Assembly: GCA_035306065.1 (NCBI GenBank)
Contig: DATGOL010000092.1
Span: forward strand, 1 to 64,000
Direction of reading: 5' to 3'
From: JBBQHX01 sp035306065
GTDB taxonomy: Bacteria; Gemmatimonadota; Gemmatimonadetes; Gemmatimonadales; Gemmatimonadaceae
DNA length: 64,000 bases
Shown: positions 1 to 8,507 of the stretch, one piece after another
Layout: each line of letters begins with the position of its first letter
How positions within the stretch are numbered: the stretch's first letter is position 1
Made by a program: the position numbers and the translations under genes
The notes under the pieces: generated by a model
Told to the model about the DNA's origin: nothing
Database searches by the model: none
What the model saw: only the letters and a program-made list of their open reading frames with translations

Positions 1-363
1 AAGCGCGGGCGACCAGGACAGCCGCTCCAGGAACTGCTCCAGCGTGCGAGCCGCGTCGGCCTGTCCCTTACCCTGGGTGTCGGAGGCGGAGGCACTCACC
101 GAGAAGAATGCCGACGGACGTGCGCCGAGCGCATCGCGGTATACGCGAATGTACCGTTCCACGCATTTCTGGTGGCGTCCGGCGATCAGGGATGCACCGA
201 TCATCACGCCGTCGAACCCTTCGGGAGACGGAACGTCAGGGTCGGCGCCGTTCATCAGGGTTACCGAATAGCCCAGCGCCGCGAGCTGGTTCGCGATTCG
301 ACGGGAGATGAGCGCCGTCTGCCCGTACGTGGTGCCGTAAAGAATGAGAATCCTGCGTGACAT
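1..363 (-). CDS. hemG: HemG-like flavodoxin-domain protein (partial)
   Basis: The frame opens with ATG at 361-363, nine bases after a GGAGG ribosome site, and stays open to the window edge, so only the first 121 residues are seen. The start is a flavodoxin fold: a hydrophobic beta strand (RRILILYG), then the phosphate-binding loop TTYGQTA, then GFDGVMIGAS and a PSAFFSVSASA segment. These closely follow the menaquinone-dependent protoporphyrinogen IX dehydrogenase HemG, which oxidises protoporphyrinogen using FMN. Other short-chain flavodoxins of unknown role share this pattern, and the C-terminal half that would help decide is missing. The upstream region (364-567) holds no gene and nothing else I can name. 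Confidence 0.72.
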   Translation of the reverse strand, partial: MSRRILILYGTTYGQTALISRRIANQLAALGYSVTLMNGADPDVPSPEGFDGVMIGASLIAGRHQKCVERYIRVYRDALGARPSAFFSVSASASDTQGKGQADAARTLEQFLERLSWSPAL

Positions 364-567
364 TGCCGCCTCCGGAGGTTGCTCTCCAATCGTACCGGAT
401 TAGGAGCGCCCCCAACGTCGGGGAAAACCGGATAACGTGAGGGGGAACCAACCAACAGGCCTGGTGGAAGCGGCCCCTGCGAGGCCGTGATCGTGAATGC
501 GGCAGCGGCCTCGGTGCGGTTCAGAATGGCTCCCGACGCCACCGGAACGCCACGTGATCACCGACTC

Positions 568-1089
568 TCACCCCGTCGGTGGCTCCAGCAGCTCCGCCAG
601 CTTCTCGGCCAGCGCCGGGTCGTGCTCAGGCAGTTCGCCCAGCTTCCGCCAGGCGAGGCGGCCGTCCGCCGTGATCAGGAAGGTTTCCGGCACGCCGATG
701 GTCATGAAGCGGTCCTGCACCCGTCCCTCGGGGTCTCGCCCGATCAGGAACGTTGCCCCACGCTCAGCCGCGAAATCTGCCACGGCCTGATCGTTACCGG
801 TGTCAATGCTCACCGCCAGGATCCTCAGGCCCTGGGGAGCATGCGCCTCGTGCAGGCGCTGCAGCTCGGGGAACTCCCGCTCGCACGGCGTGCACCAGGT
901 TGCCCACACGTTGAGCAGCGTGACAGGAGCGTCACCGCCCACGTGCGCGGAGTCGCCCGAGAGGGTTCGAACGGCGAGCACAGGAACCGGAGATCCCACG
1001 TCGAGCGGTGCGAAGCGCGCCGCCATTTCACCGTTGCCGCAGGCGGTGGTGAAAGCAGCGAACAGAATCGCCAAACCGGCAAACCTCAT
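568..1089 (-). CDS. TlpA/ResA-like thioredoxin lipoprotein
   Basis: Predicted membrane-anchored thiol-disulfide oxidoreductase of 173 residues. A short signal ends in a lipobox with Cys17. The thioredoxin fold follows with the active site Cys66-Thr-Pro-Cys69 inside VWATWCTPCE, and the later IGVPETFLI segment carries the cis-proline typical of the family. TlpA and ResA proteins reduce periplasmic disulfides, for example in cytochrome c or CuA-site maturation. The ATG overlaps the stop of the upstream BNR gene by ATGA (1086-1089), so the two are probably translationally coupled. The same frame is open further upstream, but that part lies inside the BNR gene and is not needed. As the last gene of the TonB receptor-BNR-thioredoxin operon it may supply reducing power to the Cys-rich BNR protein; that is inference. 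Confidence 0.88.
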   Translation of the reverse strand: MRFAGLAILFAAFTTACGNGEMAARFAPLDVGSPVPVLAVRTLSGDSAHVGGDAPVTLLNVWATWCTPCEREFPELQRLHEAHAPQGLRILAVSIDTGNDQAVADFAAERGATFLIGRDPEGRVQDRFMTIGVPETFLITADGRLAWRKLGELPEHDPALAEKLAELLEPPTG

Positions 1090-2450
1090 CGTATCACACC
1101 CTCTCTCAGCATAACGCGGCTGGCGCCCACCTCGGGCAGGCCCATGGTCGCGGACGGATCTTTCATGTCCGGCCTGGAATGTTCGGCGTGTTCCAGGCTG
1201 GCAGCACCCTGCTGTGCCCAAAGAACACTCAAGCTGTCGCCGAACACGCCCACTACCGGGAAGGTAGCAGCAACGCCGTCCTCGCTCAGCGGGGTGGCAG
1301 GCCCGAAGGACTCGCCGTTGTCGTGTGAAACGCGCATGATCACCCGCGGAACACGAAGGGTGCCGTCGTCCCAGACGGCCACCACGCGTGATCCGCCTGC
1401 GAGCGCGAGCTGTACGTGGGCCGGTCGCGAGAACTCGGCAACGCCGAGTGGCAGCGGGCTTGTGAAGGATTGGGCGTTGTCGTCGCTGCGGGCGTACCAC
1501 ACTCCGGCAATGCCTTCCTTGCCGGTCCACCAGGCGGCGTGCAGGCGTCCTTCGCTGTCTACCTGCAGCGACGGGCCGGCGTGCGGGCAGGCGTCGAACT
1601 CCCAGTCGTCTGCATGCACGCGAACGGGCTCGCTCCAGCTGGCACCGGCGTTCGAGGAGCGGGCCACCACGATGTCGCGGATGTTGCCCGGCATCACGAT
1701 ACGCCAGGCGATATACACGGTGCCGTCCGGCGCGGTGGCGATCGCCGTTCTGCAGCAGGGGCAGCTTTCGCTATCGGCAATTCGCACGTTCGGTGACCAT
1801 GTGCGGCCGCCATCTACGGACCTGGACATGTAGCTGCCTGACGTGCCGGTCCTTCCGTCGAGCCACGCGGCGTACATGCTGCCGTCCGCCGACGTGTGCA
1901 GCGCGTGGAAGTTGTGCGAGCCGAAGTCGTTGTCACCATCGTCGGTGATGGTGACGGGGTTGCCCCATGTGCGACCACCGTCCAGGGAACTCGCCAGGCG
2001 GAGTGCGCTTACCGGAAAACGGCGTCCGGGAACGATCTGCGACACGATGTACATGGTGTGCAGGTTGCCGTCTGCGTCCCATGCGAGCTTGGGCGGTGCT
2101 TCACCGTGCGGCGAGATGGGGCCGAGTGGATCGGTAAGGGCAACGGGTGGTGCGTCTGCGATGCTGATGAACAGGGTGCCGTTGCTGCCGCCGTCAGGTG
2201 CAGAGACCCATGCGGCCGCGCGTCGCCCGTCGTGATCAATTGCGACGACCGGCGTTGCGCCCGGCGTGGCTCCTGCCTGCACCGACCGGAATTCGCCGAG
2301 CGTGATGGTGGCAGTGTCGGCGCAGGCTGCGGTGGTGAGAGCGAGCGGCGCGACGATGAGTGCGGCGAACAGGGAGCCGAGGTTGCGGCGGCCGCCGTTG
2401 CGCGTGAGGCATGGAACGCGGCGGGCAGGAAGGCGATTCTGTTTCATCAT
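1086..2450 (-). CDS. BNR-repeat (sialidase-fold) lipoprotein with CPCC motif
   Basis: Predicted exported beta-propeller of 454 residues. The signal ends in a lipobox (TTAAC, Cys43). Several Asp-box repeats follow (SLDGGRTW, SVDGGRTW, SSNAGASW, SHDNGESF), the mark of the BNR/sialidase fold. Catalytic sialidase residues (Arg triad, FRIP motif) are not evident, so real sialidase activity is doubtful. Unusual for the fold are Cys230-Pro-Cys232-Cys233 and Cys288-Pro-His290, which would make a thiol/His cluster able to bind metal or form disulfides. The gene begins four bases after the TonB receptor stop (ATG at 2448-2450, a second ATG directly after) and overlaps tlpA-like by ATGA, so all three form one operon. 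I infer a periplasmic or surface partner of the receptor. Confidence 0.82.
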   Translation of the reverse strand: MMKQNRLPARRVPCLTRNGGRRNLGSLFAALIVAPLALTTAACADTATITLGEFRSVQAGATPGATPVVAIDHDGRRAAAWVSAPDGGSNGTLFISIADAPPVALTDPLGPISPHGEAPPKLAWDADGNLHTMYIVSQIVPGRRFPVSALRLASSLDGGRTWGNPVTITDDGDNDFGSHNFHALHTSADGSMYAAWLDGRTGTSGSYMSRSVDGGRTWSPNVRIADSESCPCCRTAIATAPDGTVYIAWRIVMPGNIRDIVVARSSNAGASWSEPVRVHADDWEFDACPHAGPSLQVDSEGRLHAAWWTGKEGIAGVWYARSDDNAQSFTSPLPLGVAEFSRPAHVQLALAGGSRVVAVWDDGTLRVPRVIMRVSHDNGESFGPATPLSEDGVAATFPVVGVFGDSLSVLWAQQGAASLEHAEHSRPDMKDPSATMGLPEVGASRVMLREGVIR

Positions 2451-2454
2451 GGCC

Positions 2455-4842
2455 TCAGCGCTTCCAGCCGAGCCTGACGCCCGCGAATGCGGAAGTTCCG
2501 GCACCGGGTTGGTATTGCGCACCCTGGAATGGGTTGAAGGTCACCGTTTCCGCATAACGCCTGTCGAACACGTTGGTCACGCGGCCGAACAGCTCCACTC
2601 CCTGCATAACGCTGCCGCTTGCGTGGAGGTTGACGATGTCGTGGCCGCCGTAGTCGCGAGTGTTGGCGGGGTCCATCGCATAACGACCAGTGTGCGTCAT
2701 CTCGAGCGCCACGCGCCCGCCGCCGAGCGTTGCGGGATTCCAGGAGAGCATGATGCTGCCGAGGTCCCGCGGTGCGCCTTCCATGCGGTTTCCGTCATAA
2801 CGGACCTCCTGGACGGCCGGTGTGGTTCCGGTTGCGGGGCGAGCGGCCTGCGGGATCCATTCACGATAGCGCTGAGACGACACACTCCACGATGCATCGA
2901 GGCGAAGGTCGGCAGGCAAGGCAACCGCAAGGCTTGCCTCCACGCCGCGGTGCCTGGTGCTGCCGGCGTTGGTGGCCTCACGAGTGTTGATCGGCGTGAC
3001 GAACGTAAGAATGTCGTCCGAGATCCACATGTCGTACGCCGAAAGCTGATAGACAACGCGGCCGGAAAATCCGCCGCGAACGCCTGCCTCCACGGCGTCA
3101 ACCTTCACCGGGTCCAGAGCAACGCTGTTCGCCGCGCTGTTCTGCTGGAACAGCTGGCCCTGGCTGGGCGCGCGGAATCCGTGGCGGTACGAGGCGAAGA
3201 ACGCAGCGCGGTCATCTGCACGCCACGTTATGCCGAACTTGGGACTTACGTGCGACCAGCTGAGGGTGGTGTCTGCCGGCCTGCGGTGCGAGCCGGTGGC
3301 AAGCGGCGGCAGGTGTGAGGCGTAGTCGTAGCCAACGAGATCCCAGCGCAATCCGCCCTCGAACGTGAGTCGTGAGGCGGGTGAGTACTCGAACTGCACA
3401 TAGGGAGACGCTGCACGGTAGGTGACGTCGTAGTCATAGTGCATGTCGCCGGGCGTGTAGCTCTGCCAGATGCCGTTGCTGGGCGTAGTGACAACCTGCT
3501 GTGCCACGAAGCTGCCAGGGCTGTAGTCCAGGTCCACGCCGGCAATGATGCGGGAGTTCAGCTGCGGAAGGTCACGCCGAACCTTGGCAAGAAGGCCGAG
3601 CGAGTTATTGCGGGTGTCCCACAGCTGCGGGTCGTAGCTGAGCTGCCACGATGGAATGAGCTCCAGCGTGTTATGACGCGCGAACGGCGTGAGGCTCCAG
3701 AGCGTAGCTCCACGGTCCAGTTCCAGCGCGCTGGACAGCCGAACGGCCGTAACGCTGCGGTACGCAATCGGCGAGAGGTTGATCGTTAGCAGCGAATCGT
3801 AGGCAGCCTGGCCGATCGTGGTTACGTCATTCTGGTTGACGTCGGACGCTGTCAGTACAGTGCGGCTGGACAGGCCGCTGGCTCCGCTCCAGTCCCAGCG
3901 AAGAGTGCCGCTCATGCGGTCGTAGTCCGCGCCGTCGCGCCACCCGCTGCTTCGCGTGAGGTTCATGTCCGCGCGGAAGCCGTGATTTCCGCTGATCGTC
4001 CCGCCACTGAGCAGCATACGGGCGTATCCGGCTGAACCGCCCTCGAACGAGGCTTCCGCGGCTGGCGTTGCAGGCGCACCGCGCGTGAGCACGTTCACCA
4101 CGCCACCAATCGCGTCACTCCCGTACAGTGCCGTACCCGGGCCCTTCATCACCTCCACGCCGCCGGACTGCGGCACGTTCACCTCGTACAGCGCGTTGTG
4201 GTTGAAGAAACCGGTGGCGCGTGTGGGAATGCCGTCCTCCAGGTAGAGGTACATCGGCTTGGTGGTGATCGGCTGACGGATGGCCATGGAGTGGCCTTCG
4301 CCGGAGAGCTCGGAAACGTGAACACCCGCGAGGCGGTTGAGCAGCTGTGCGGGGTGCGACGAGCCGGTGCGCCTTACCTCTTCGCCATCCAGAACTTCGA
4401 TGGCGGCCGTTGCGTCGTCGCGCCGCTGCACCTCTCGTGTGGCACTCACCACGGTGGGCGAGAGGACGGTAGCCTGCGGCGCGAGGCGGAAGTCGAGGCG
4501 CGAGGTGTCGCCGGGCGAGACACTCGCGGTGAGTGACATGCTGGCGTAGCCGGAACGCTGTGCGATGACCGTAACGTTGCCGGACGGAATGCCCGAAACG
4601 ACATAGCGCCCGTCACTGCCCGAAATGGCGCCCCGGGTGGATCCCTGGATGCGGACGACAACGCCCTGAACGGGGCGCTGGTCTGCGCTGCCTACAACCT
4701 GGCCGGCGACGGTACCGGTGGCCCCCGGCGCCTGGGCCAAAGCTGCCCCGAGGGGCAGGAGCCAGGCCGCAACGAATATCGGGAAAGCGGCCGCGCGCCT
4801 CACGCACGACGCGCGAGCAGCCTTTGTGTAGCTGGATGACAT
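2455..4842 (-). CDS. TonB-dependent outer-membrane receptor
   Basis: Receptor of 795 residues. Layout: signal peptide to about residue 36 (cleavage near ALAQA), carboxypeptidase-regulatory-like domain about 43-120, plug domain about 145-255 with KGPGTALYGSDAIGG, and a 22-strand-type barrel to the C terminus, which ends GVRLGWKR. It should import a scarce ligand across the outer membrane using TonB-ExbBD energy. The start ATG at 4840-4842 has GGGAAG six bases ahead; the frame is open further upstream without a better start. The BNR and thioredoxin genes follow directly. A small Cys/His-rich secreted protein is encoded upstream with a 180-base gap (4843-5022) in which I see no further gene. The ligand cannot be read from the sequence; the neighbours suggest a metal. 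Confidence 0.93.
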   Translation of the reverse strand: MSSSYTKAARASCVRRAAAFPIFVAAWLLPLGAALAQAPGATGTVAGQVVGSADQRPVQGVVVRIQGSTRGAISGSDGRYVVSGIPSGNVTVIAQRSGYASMSLTASVSPGDTSRLDFRLAPQATVLSPTVVSATREVQRRDDATAAIEVLDGEEVRRTGSSHPAQLLNRLAGVHVSELSGEGHSMAIRQPITTKPMYLYLEDGIPTRATGFFNHNALYEVNVPQSGGVEVMKGPGTALYGSDAIGGVVNVLTRGAPATPAAEASFEGGSAGYARMLLSGGTISGNHGFRADMNLTRSSGWRDGADYDRMSGTLRWDWSGASGLSSRTVLTASDVNQNDVTTIGQAAYDSLLTINLSPIAYRSVTAVRLSSALELDRGATLWSLTPFARHNTLELIPSWQLSYDPQLWDTRNNSLGLLAKVRRDLPQLNSRIIAGVDLDYSPGSFVAQQVVTTPSNGIWQSYTPGDMHYDYDVTYRAASPYVQFEYSPASRLTFEGGLRWDLVGYDYASHLPPLATGSHRRPADTTLSWSHVSPKFGITWRADDRAAFFASYRHGFRAPSQGQLFQQNSAANSVALDPVKVDAVEAGVRGGFSGRVVYQLSAYDMWISDDILTFVTPINTREATNAGSTRHRGVEASLAVALPADLRLDASWSVSSQRYREWIPQAARPATGTTPAVQEVRYDGNRMEGAPRDLGSIMLSWNPATLGGGRVALEMTHTGRYAMDPANTRDYGGHDIVNLHASGSVMQGVELFGRVTNVFDRRYAETVTFNPFQGAQYQPGAGTSAFAGVRLGWKR

Positions 4843-5022
4843 TGTTCTTCCCACCGTTTCGGAATCGAAGTCCTGGAGTGAGCGCACCGCCGGAATGGGG
4901 TGCACAACCAACACTGCGTGGTTTCCAGGCCGGCATTCGCTTGCGAAAGCGGTTCGCGCAATTACCTCGACACACCCCCGAAAGCCGCAGACGGTGCGAC
5001 GGGCGGAGCGAACAGCGCCGGC

Positions 5023-5499
5023 TCAGGCAGCCGGCGTTGGAGGTCCGTTCGGGAAGGGAAGCAGGCGATCGGTGCGCGGAGCGGGCGCGACTCCGAGTAT
5101 GGCCGGAAGCTCCGGCTCGGCGAGCGCTGCTACGGCAACGGGAGCGTCTGGCAGCGACGCCAGCCGAACGGCTGCCACGGTGCAGCAGGTGCCAAGGCAG
5201 TCGCAGTTGTGCTGCTCCTGGCTGTCGGCATGGTTGTCGGGGTGGCTTTCATCTGCAGCGGTCGCCGCGAACCCGGAGGCCTCGGCGCCAATATCAGCCG
5301 CCGACGCCTGCGTGAGGCCAGCCCCCGCATGGTGCTCATGGCCCCCGCTCACGTGCTGCCCACCTGTCACCGACGCCGAGCGAACGGCGCCGAGATGCAT
5401 GGCGCAGTCGTGTGCGCGCAGCGGCTCCCCGACTACGAGCGCGAGGAGGAAGCCGAGCATTACAGCTGTGTAGCGGCGGCTGCGGCGGAGGGCGAGCAT
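5023..5499 (-). CDS. Small secreted Cys/His-rich protein (copy 1)
   Basis: Unrecognised family, 158 residues from the ATG at 5497-5499; a longer in-frame start at 5559 is possible. A signal peptide (basic start, then a hydrophobic stretch to about residue 29) is followed by DCAMH (31-35), HEHH (54-57), HPDNH (86-90) and a cluster His97-Asn-Cys99-Asp-Cys101-Leu-Gly-Thr-Cys105-Cys106. It ends in LLPFPNGPP (146-154). The spacing of Cys and His suggests binding of soft metal ions. A second protein at 33638-34042 shares the order of motifs, including C-x-C-L-G-x-C and the PF-x-x-x-PP tail, and also lies just upstream of a TonB receptor. No Shine-Dalgarno is obvious. Function is unknown; metal capture or periplasmic relay is my inference. 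Confidence 0.75.
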   Translation of the reverse strand: MLALRRSRRYTAVMLGFLLALVVGEPLRAHDCAMHLGAVRSASVTGGQHVSGGHEHHAGAGLTQASAADIGAEASGFAATAADESHPDNHADSQEQHNCDCLGTCCTVAAVRLASLPDAPVAVAALAEPELPAILGVAPAPRTDRLLPFPNGPPTPAA

Positions 5500-5633
5500 G
5501 GGAATAAAGCTAACCAGGGGTTCGGTGATAGTCCGGCAGGTGGAGACAGCGCTGATCACCAGGAAGTGCGCGATCGGGGGCCGAGGCGCGACATGGGATG
5601 GCCGGCGCCGGGCTCCCCAACCATCCGAACCCG

Positions 5634-8414
5634 TCAGCCTGGCTCGAAAACGCCGGTGTCGCGCACTTCGGCAGAATCCACGGCCAGCAGCTGCCGTATT
5701 CCCTCAAGCACTTCATTTGAACGGAAGGGCTTGGACACGAAGCGCATGCGTGCATCGCGCTGCACGTCCGCCGTGAGTGCCGCCTGGGTATGGTCCGCCA
5801 CATAGCCAGACATGAACATGATGGGAAGGTCCGGCTGCTCGGCGCGCAGGACGCGCGCCAGCTCGCGTCCGCCCATGCCCGGCATAACGATGTCCGTAAC
5901 CACGCAGGCAACCGTGACGCCGCGTGAACGCGCGTGGCGCCACACGTTGATCGCCTCCACACCATTGGAGCCTTCGATCACGTGGTAGCCGTGGTTCGCG
6001 AGCAGGCGGTGCAGGGTGGTGCGCACCGCCGGTTCGTCTTCCACCACGAGGATGGTTGCACCACCCTGGTCCACGGTTGGCATGACGACCGGAGTGGTGC
6101 TGCGCGTGACTGGTTGCACAGGCGGCTCGGGAACGGCCGGGAGTGCCACGTTGACAGTGGTTCCGCGGCCGGGGTTGCTGTTGAGCCAGACGGTTCCGCC
6201 GGACTGCGAGATGATACCGTACACCATTGCCAGCCCGAGCCCGGTGCCCTTGCCGGGCGGCTTGGTGGTGAAGAAGGGCTCGAACGCTCGTGCAACTGCG
6301 GCGGCCTCCATGCCCACGCCGGTATCCGTAACCGAGATCAGTACCATCGAGTCGGATTCCAGGTCCGGGGGAAGCGTGGTTCGTGAGGCGATCTCGGATA
6401 CCGGTACCACACGGCTGTTGACTACCAGCACTCCGCCCTGCGGCATTGCGTCGCGTGCGTTTACGGCGAGGTTCAGCAGCACCTGCTCCAGCTGCCCCGG
6501 ATCTGCGCGCACGTTCGCGTTGCCGGCGCTGCGTGTAACGAGCTCGATGTCCTCGCCGATCACGCGCCGGAGCAGACGCTGCACGTCGTTCACCACGGCG
6601 GCGGCATCCACCACGCGGAGCTGCATCACCTGCTTCCGTCCGAAGGCGAGCAGCTGACGCGTGAGGCTCGAGGCGCGCTTGACCGCAGCACGAATCTCTT
6701 CCGCGTCCGCACGGGAAGGATGGTCGCCAGGCAGGTCATCCAGGATGAACCCTGTGTGGCCCTCGATTGCGGTTAGCAGGTTGTTGAAGTCGTGTGCGAT
6801 TCCACCTGCCAGGCGACCCACGGCCTCCATGCGCTGCGCCTGCCTGAGCTGTTCCTCGAGTACGCGCCTCGTGCTCATGTCACGTATTATGGCCGATACT
6901 CCAACGGCGGTGCCGGCCGCGTCAGGCAGCGTGGAGAGGGCGATTGCAACCGGAATTCGGGAGCCGTTGCGGTGAATCCGTTCACTTTCCAGGTGCGGAA
7001 CCGCCTCACCCGCATACGCCCTTGCGAGCAGTCCGGATTCCTCGGTGCGTCGCTCCTCGGGTATCAGCTCCAGCATGGAGGTTCCCACGATCTCGCGGTG
7101 CGTATAACCGAACATGCGCTCCGCGCCGCGATTCCACGTGACGATCGTGGCGTCTGCATCCATGGAAACAATGGCGTCGTCTGATGATTCTATGATGGTA
7201 GCAAGCCGCGCCTGCTCCGCTCGATTTCGTGCATGCTCGGTTACATCCGTGATGAGCACGAGGCGCGCATCACGATCCTGCCAGGTGAGTCCGTGAGACG
7301 TGACCTCCACCTCCAGCAGCGAGCCGTCCTTCCTCACGTGACGGATCACGCCGGGCACCACGGTCCGGCCCCGGCGAACTCCGGACAGAAGGGGGGCGAG
7401 GTACGGCACATCCGAGCGCGGCCGCACGTCGCGGATGGTCATCTTCAGGAACTCGCTTCGGCTCCAGCCGTAGTGCGAGATGGCGGCATCATTGACGGCG
7501 AGTATCTGCAGCGTGTGGGTATCGAAGATCCACATGGGGCTCGGATGCTGCTCGAACAGCAACCGGTAGCGCGTTTCGCTGGCACGACGGGCTTCGGTGG
7601 CGAGTTGGCGTTCGGTGGCGTCCTGAGTGAGGATGAGCCCCGCGATCACGTTGCCCTGGTCGTCCGTAATCGGAATGCCGTGTGTGGAAACGAGTGAGTC
7701 TCCGTACACGACATCCAGGTCCACGTTCTCACCTTCGAGTACGGCCATGTATTGCGGTTGAATGGCCGAAGCGATGCCCGACGGCCATGCCTCGTGGATG
7801 GTGCGCCCAACGAGCATTTCCCGCGTGAGGCCACTCGTGGCCAGGCCCGCTCCCTCGGCAAATCGGTAGCGCAGGTTGCGATCGAACAGCACCACCACCC
7901 CGTTGGGGAAGTTCTTCAGCACGATACGACTGAGGCTTTCGCTGAGGCGATCTGACAGAATGCTGGACTCTTCGATGCCGGACTGTTGCAAAAGCTCGGA
8001 GAGCTGTTCGATGGAGTAGGGCTCCGACGGCCGTGCAAACACCTCCACGAGGGTGAGGCCGTGAGCGGCGCCGCCGCGGGGCTTCGTGAGGCGGATGGTG
8101 CGAAGCTCGCCCGAAACCATGGCGTCCACGTGCGGCGAACCACTGGATGCATCCAGGCTGTCGAGACCGCGAAAGACTTCGCGCGCATGTTCGCGAGCTT
8201 CTTCGTGCTCCTGCCACCAGGGCGACTCCCAGAACGGAAGTCCGGGGAGCGACTCCGCCACGACGCCCCACTCGTGCATCGTGGCTGCATTCACGTAAAG
8301 CCAGCGTCCCTCGGCATCCAGAACACCCAGGTAACCGGCGGACGACGAAAGAAGCGACTGGAACGTTGCCGCATCCGCGCTCGCCGCGGTGCCGGCAGGA
8401 GTTTCAGGAGTCAC
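5634..8414 (-). CDS. Multi-PAS hybrid sensor histidine kinase with C-terminal receiver
   Basis: Signalling kinase of about 926 residues with no membrane segment, so probably cytoplasmic. Four PAS-type sensor regions lie at about 18-130, 165-275, 283-405 and 406-525. The dimerisation/phosphoacceptor box follows (GGIAHDFNN, His541), then an ATP-binding domain with N box (NLAVNARDAMP), G1 (DTGVGM) and G2 (GKGTGLGLA). A receiver domain ends the protein, with Asp841 in TDIVMPG and the conserved Lys in SKPF. This AHDFNN type is common in orphan hybrid kinases. The start is uncertain: GTG at 8414 gives a natural N terminus, while a TTG at 8507 abuts the stop of the next gene. No output protein is adjacent; the single-domain receiver at 27266-27682 has a similar receiver but lies far away. 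Confidence 0.9.
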   Translation of the reverse strand: MTPETPAGTAASADAATFQSLLSSSAGYLGVLDAEGRWLYVNAATMHEWGVVAESLPGLPFWESPWWQEHEEAREHAREVFRGLDSLDASSGSPHVDAMVSGELRTIRLTKPRGGAAHGLTLVEVFARPSEPYSIEQLSELLQQSGIEESSILSDRLSESLSRIVLKNFPNGVVVLFDRNLRYRFAEGAGLATSGLTREMLVGRTIHEAWPSGIASAIQPQYMAVLEGENVDLDVVYGDSLVSTHGIPITDDQGNVIAGLILTQDATERQLATEARRASETRYRLLFEQHPSPMWIFDTHTLQILAVNDAAISHYGWSRSEFLKMTIRDVRPRSDVPYLAPLLSGVRRGRTVVPGVIRHVRKDGSLLEVEVTSHGLTWQDRDARLVLITDVTEHARNRAEQARLATIIESSDDAIVSMDADATIVTWNRGAERMFGYTHREIVGTSMLELIPEERRTEESGLLARAYAGEAVPHLESERIHRNGSRIPVAIALSTLPDAAGTAVGVSAIIRDMSTRRVLEEQLRQAQRMEAVGRLAGGIAHDFNNLLTAIEGHTGFILDDLPGDHPSRADAEEIRAAVKRASSLTRQLLAFGRKQVMQLRVVDAAAVVNDVQRLLRRVIGEDIELVTRSAGNANVRADPGQLEQVLLNLAVNARDAMPQGGVLVVNSRVVPVSEIASRTTLPPDLESDSMVLISVTDTGVGMEAAAVARAFEPFFTTKPPGKGTGLGLAMVYGIISQSGGTVWLNSNPGRGTTVNVALPAVPEPPVQPVTRSTTPVVMPTVDQGGATILVVEDEPAVRTTLHRLLANHGYHVIEGSNGVEAINVWRHARSRGVTVACVVTDIVMPGMGGRELARVLRAEQPDLPIMFMSGYVADHTQAALTADVQRDARMRFVSKPFRSNEVLEGIRQLLAVDSAEVRDTGVFEPG

Positions 8415-8507
8415 GCGGAGCTGCTCGACCTGCGGGTGAAACGGGCTGCAAGACCATCGAACCTCTGAACAACACAATGTGCAAGTACAGTGCTGCGGGC
8501 TCAACAA

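Noticed and set aside
1090..1530. N-terminal extension of the TlpA-like frame
   Set aside because: It lies inside the BNR gene in another frame; the lipoprotein signal starts at 1089 with an ATGA overlap.
487..1833. Plus-strand open frame of 448 codons opposite the TlpA and BNR genes
   Set aside because: Translation is Arg/Ser/Pro-rich without domains, typical of a GC-rich antisense frame; the minus strand has clear motifs in the same place.
1086..2450. True sialidase assignment for the BNR proteins
   Set aside because: Asp boxes are present, but catalytic Arg triad, Tyr/Glu pair and FRIP motif are not evident; the fold alone does not give the activity.
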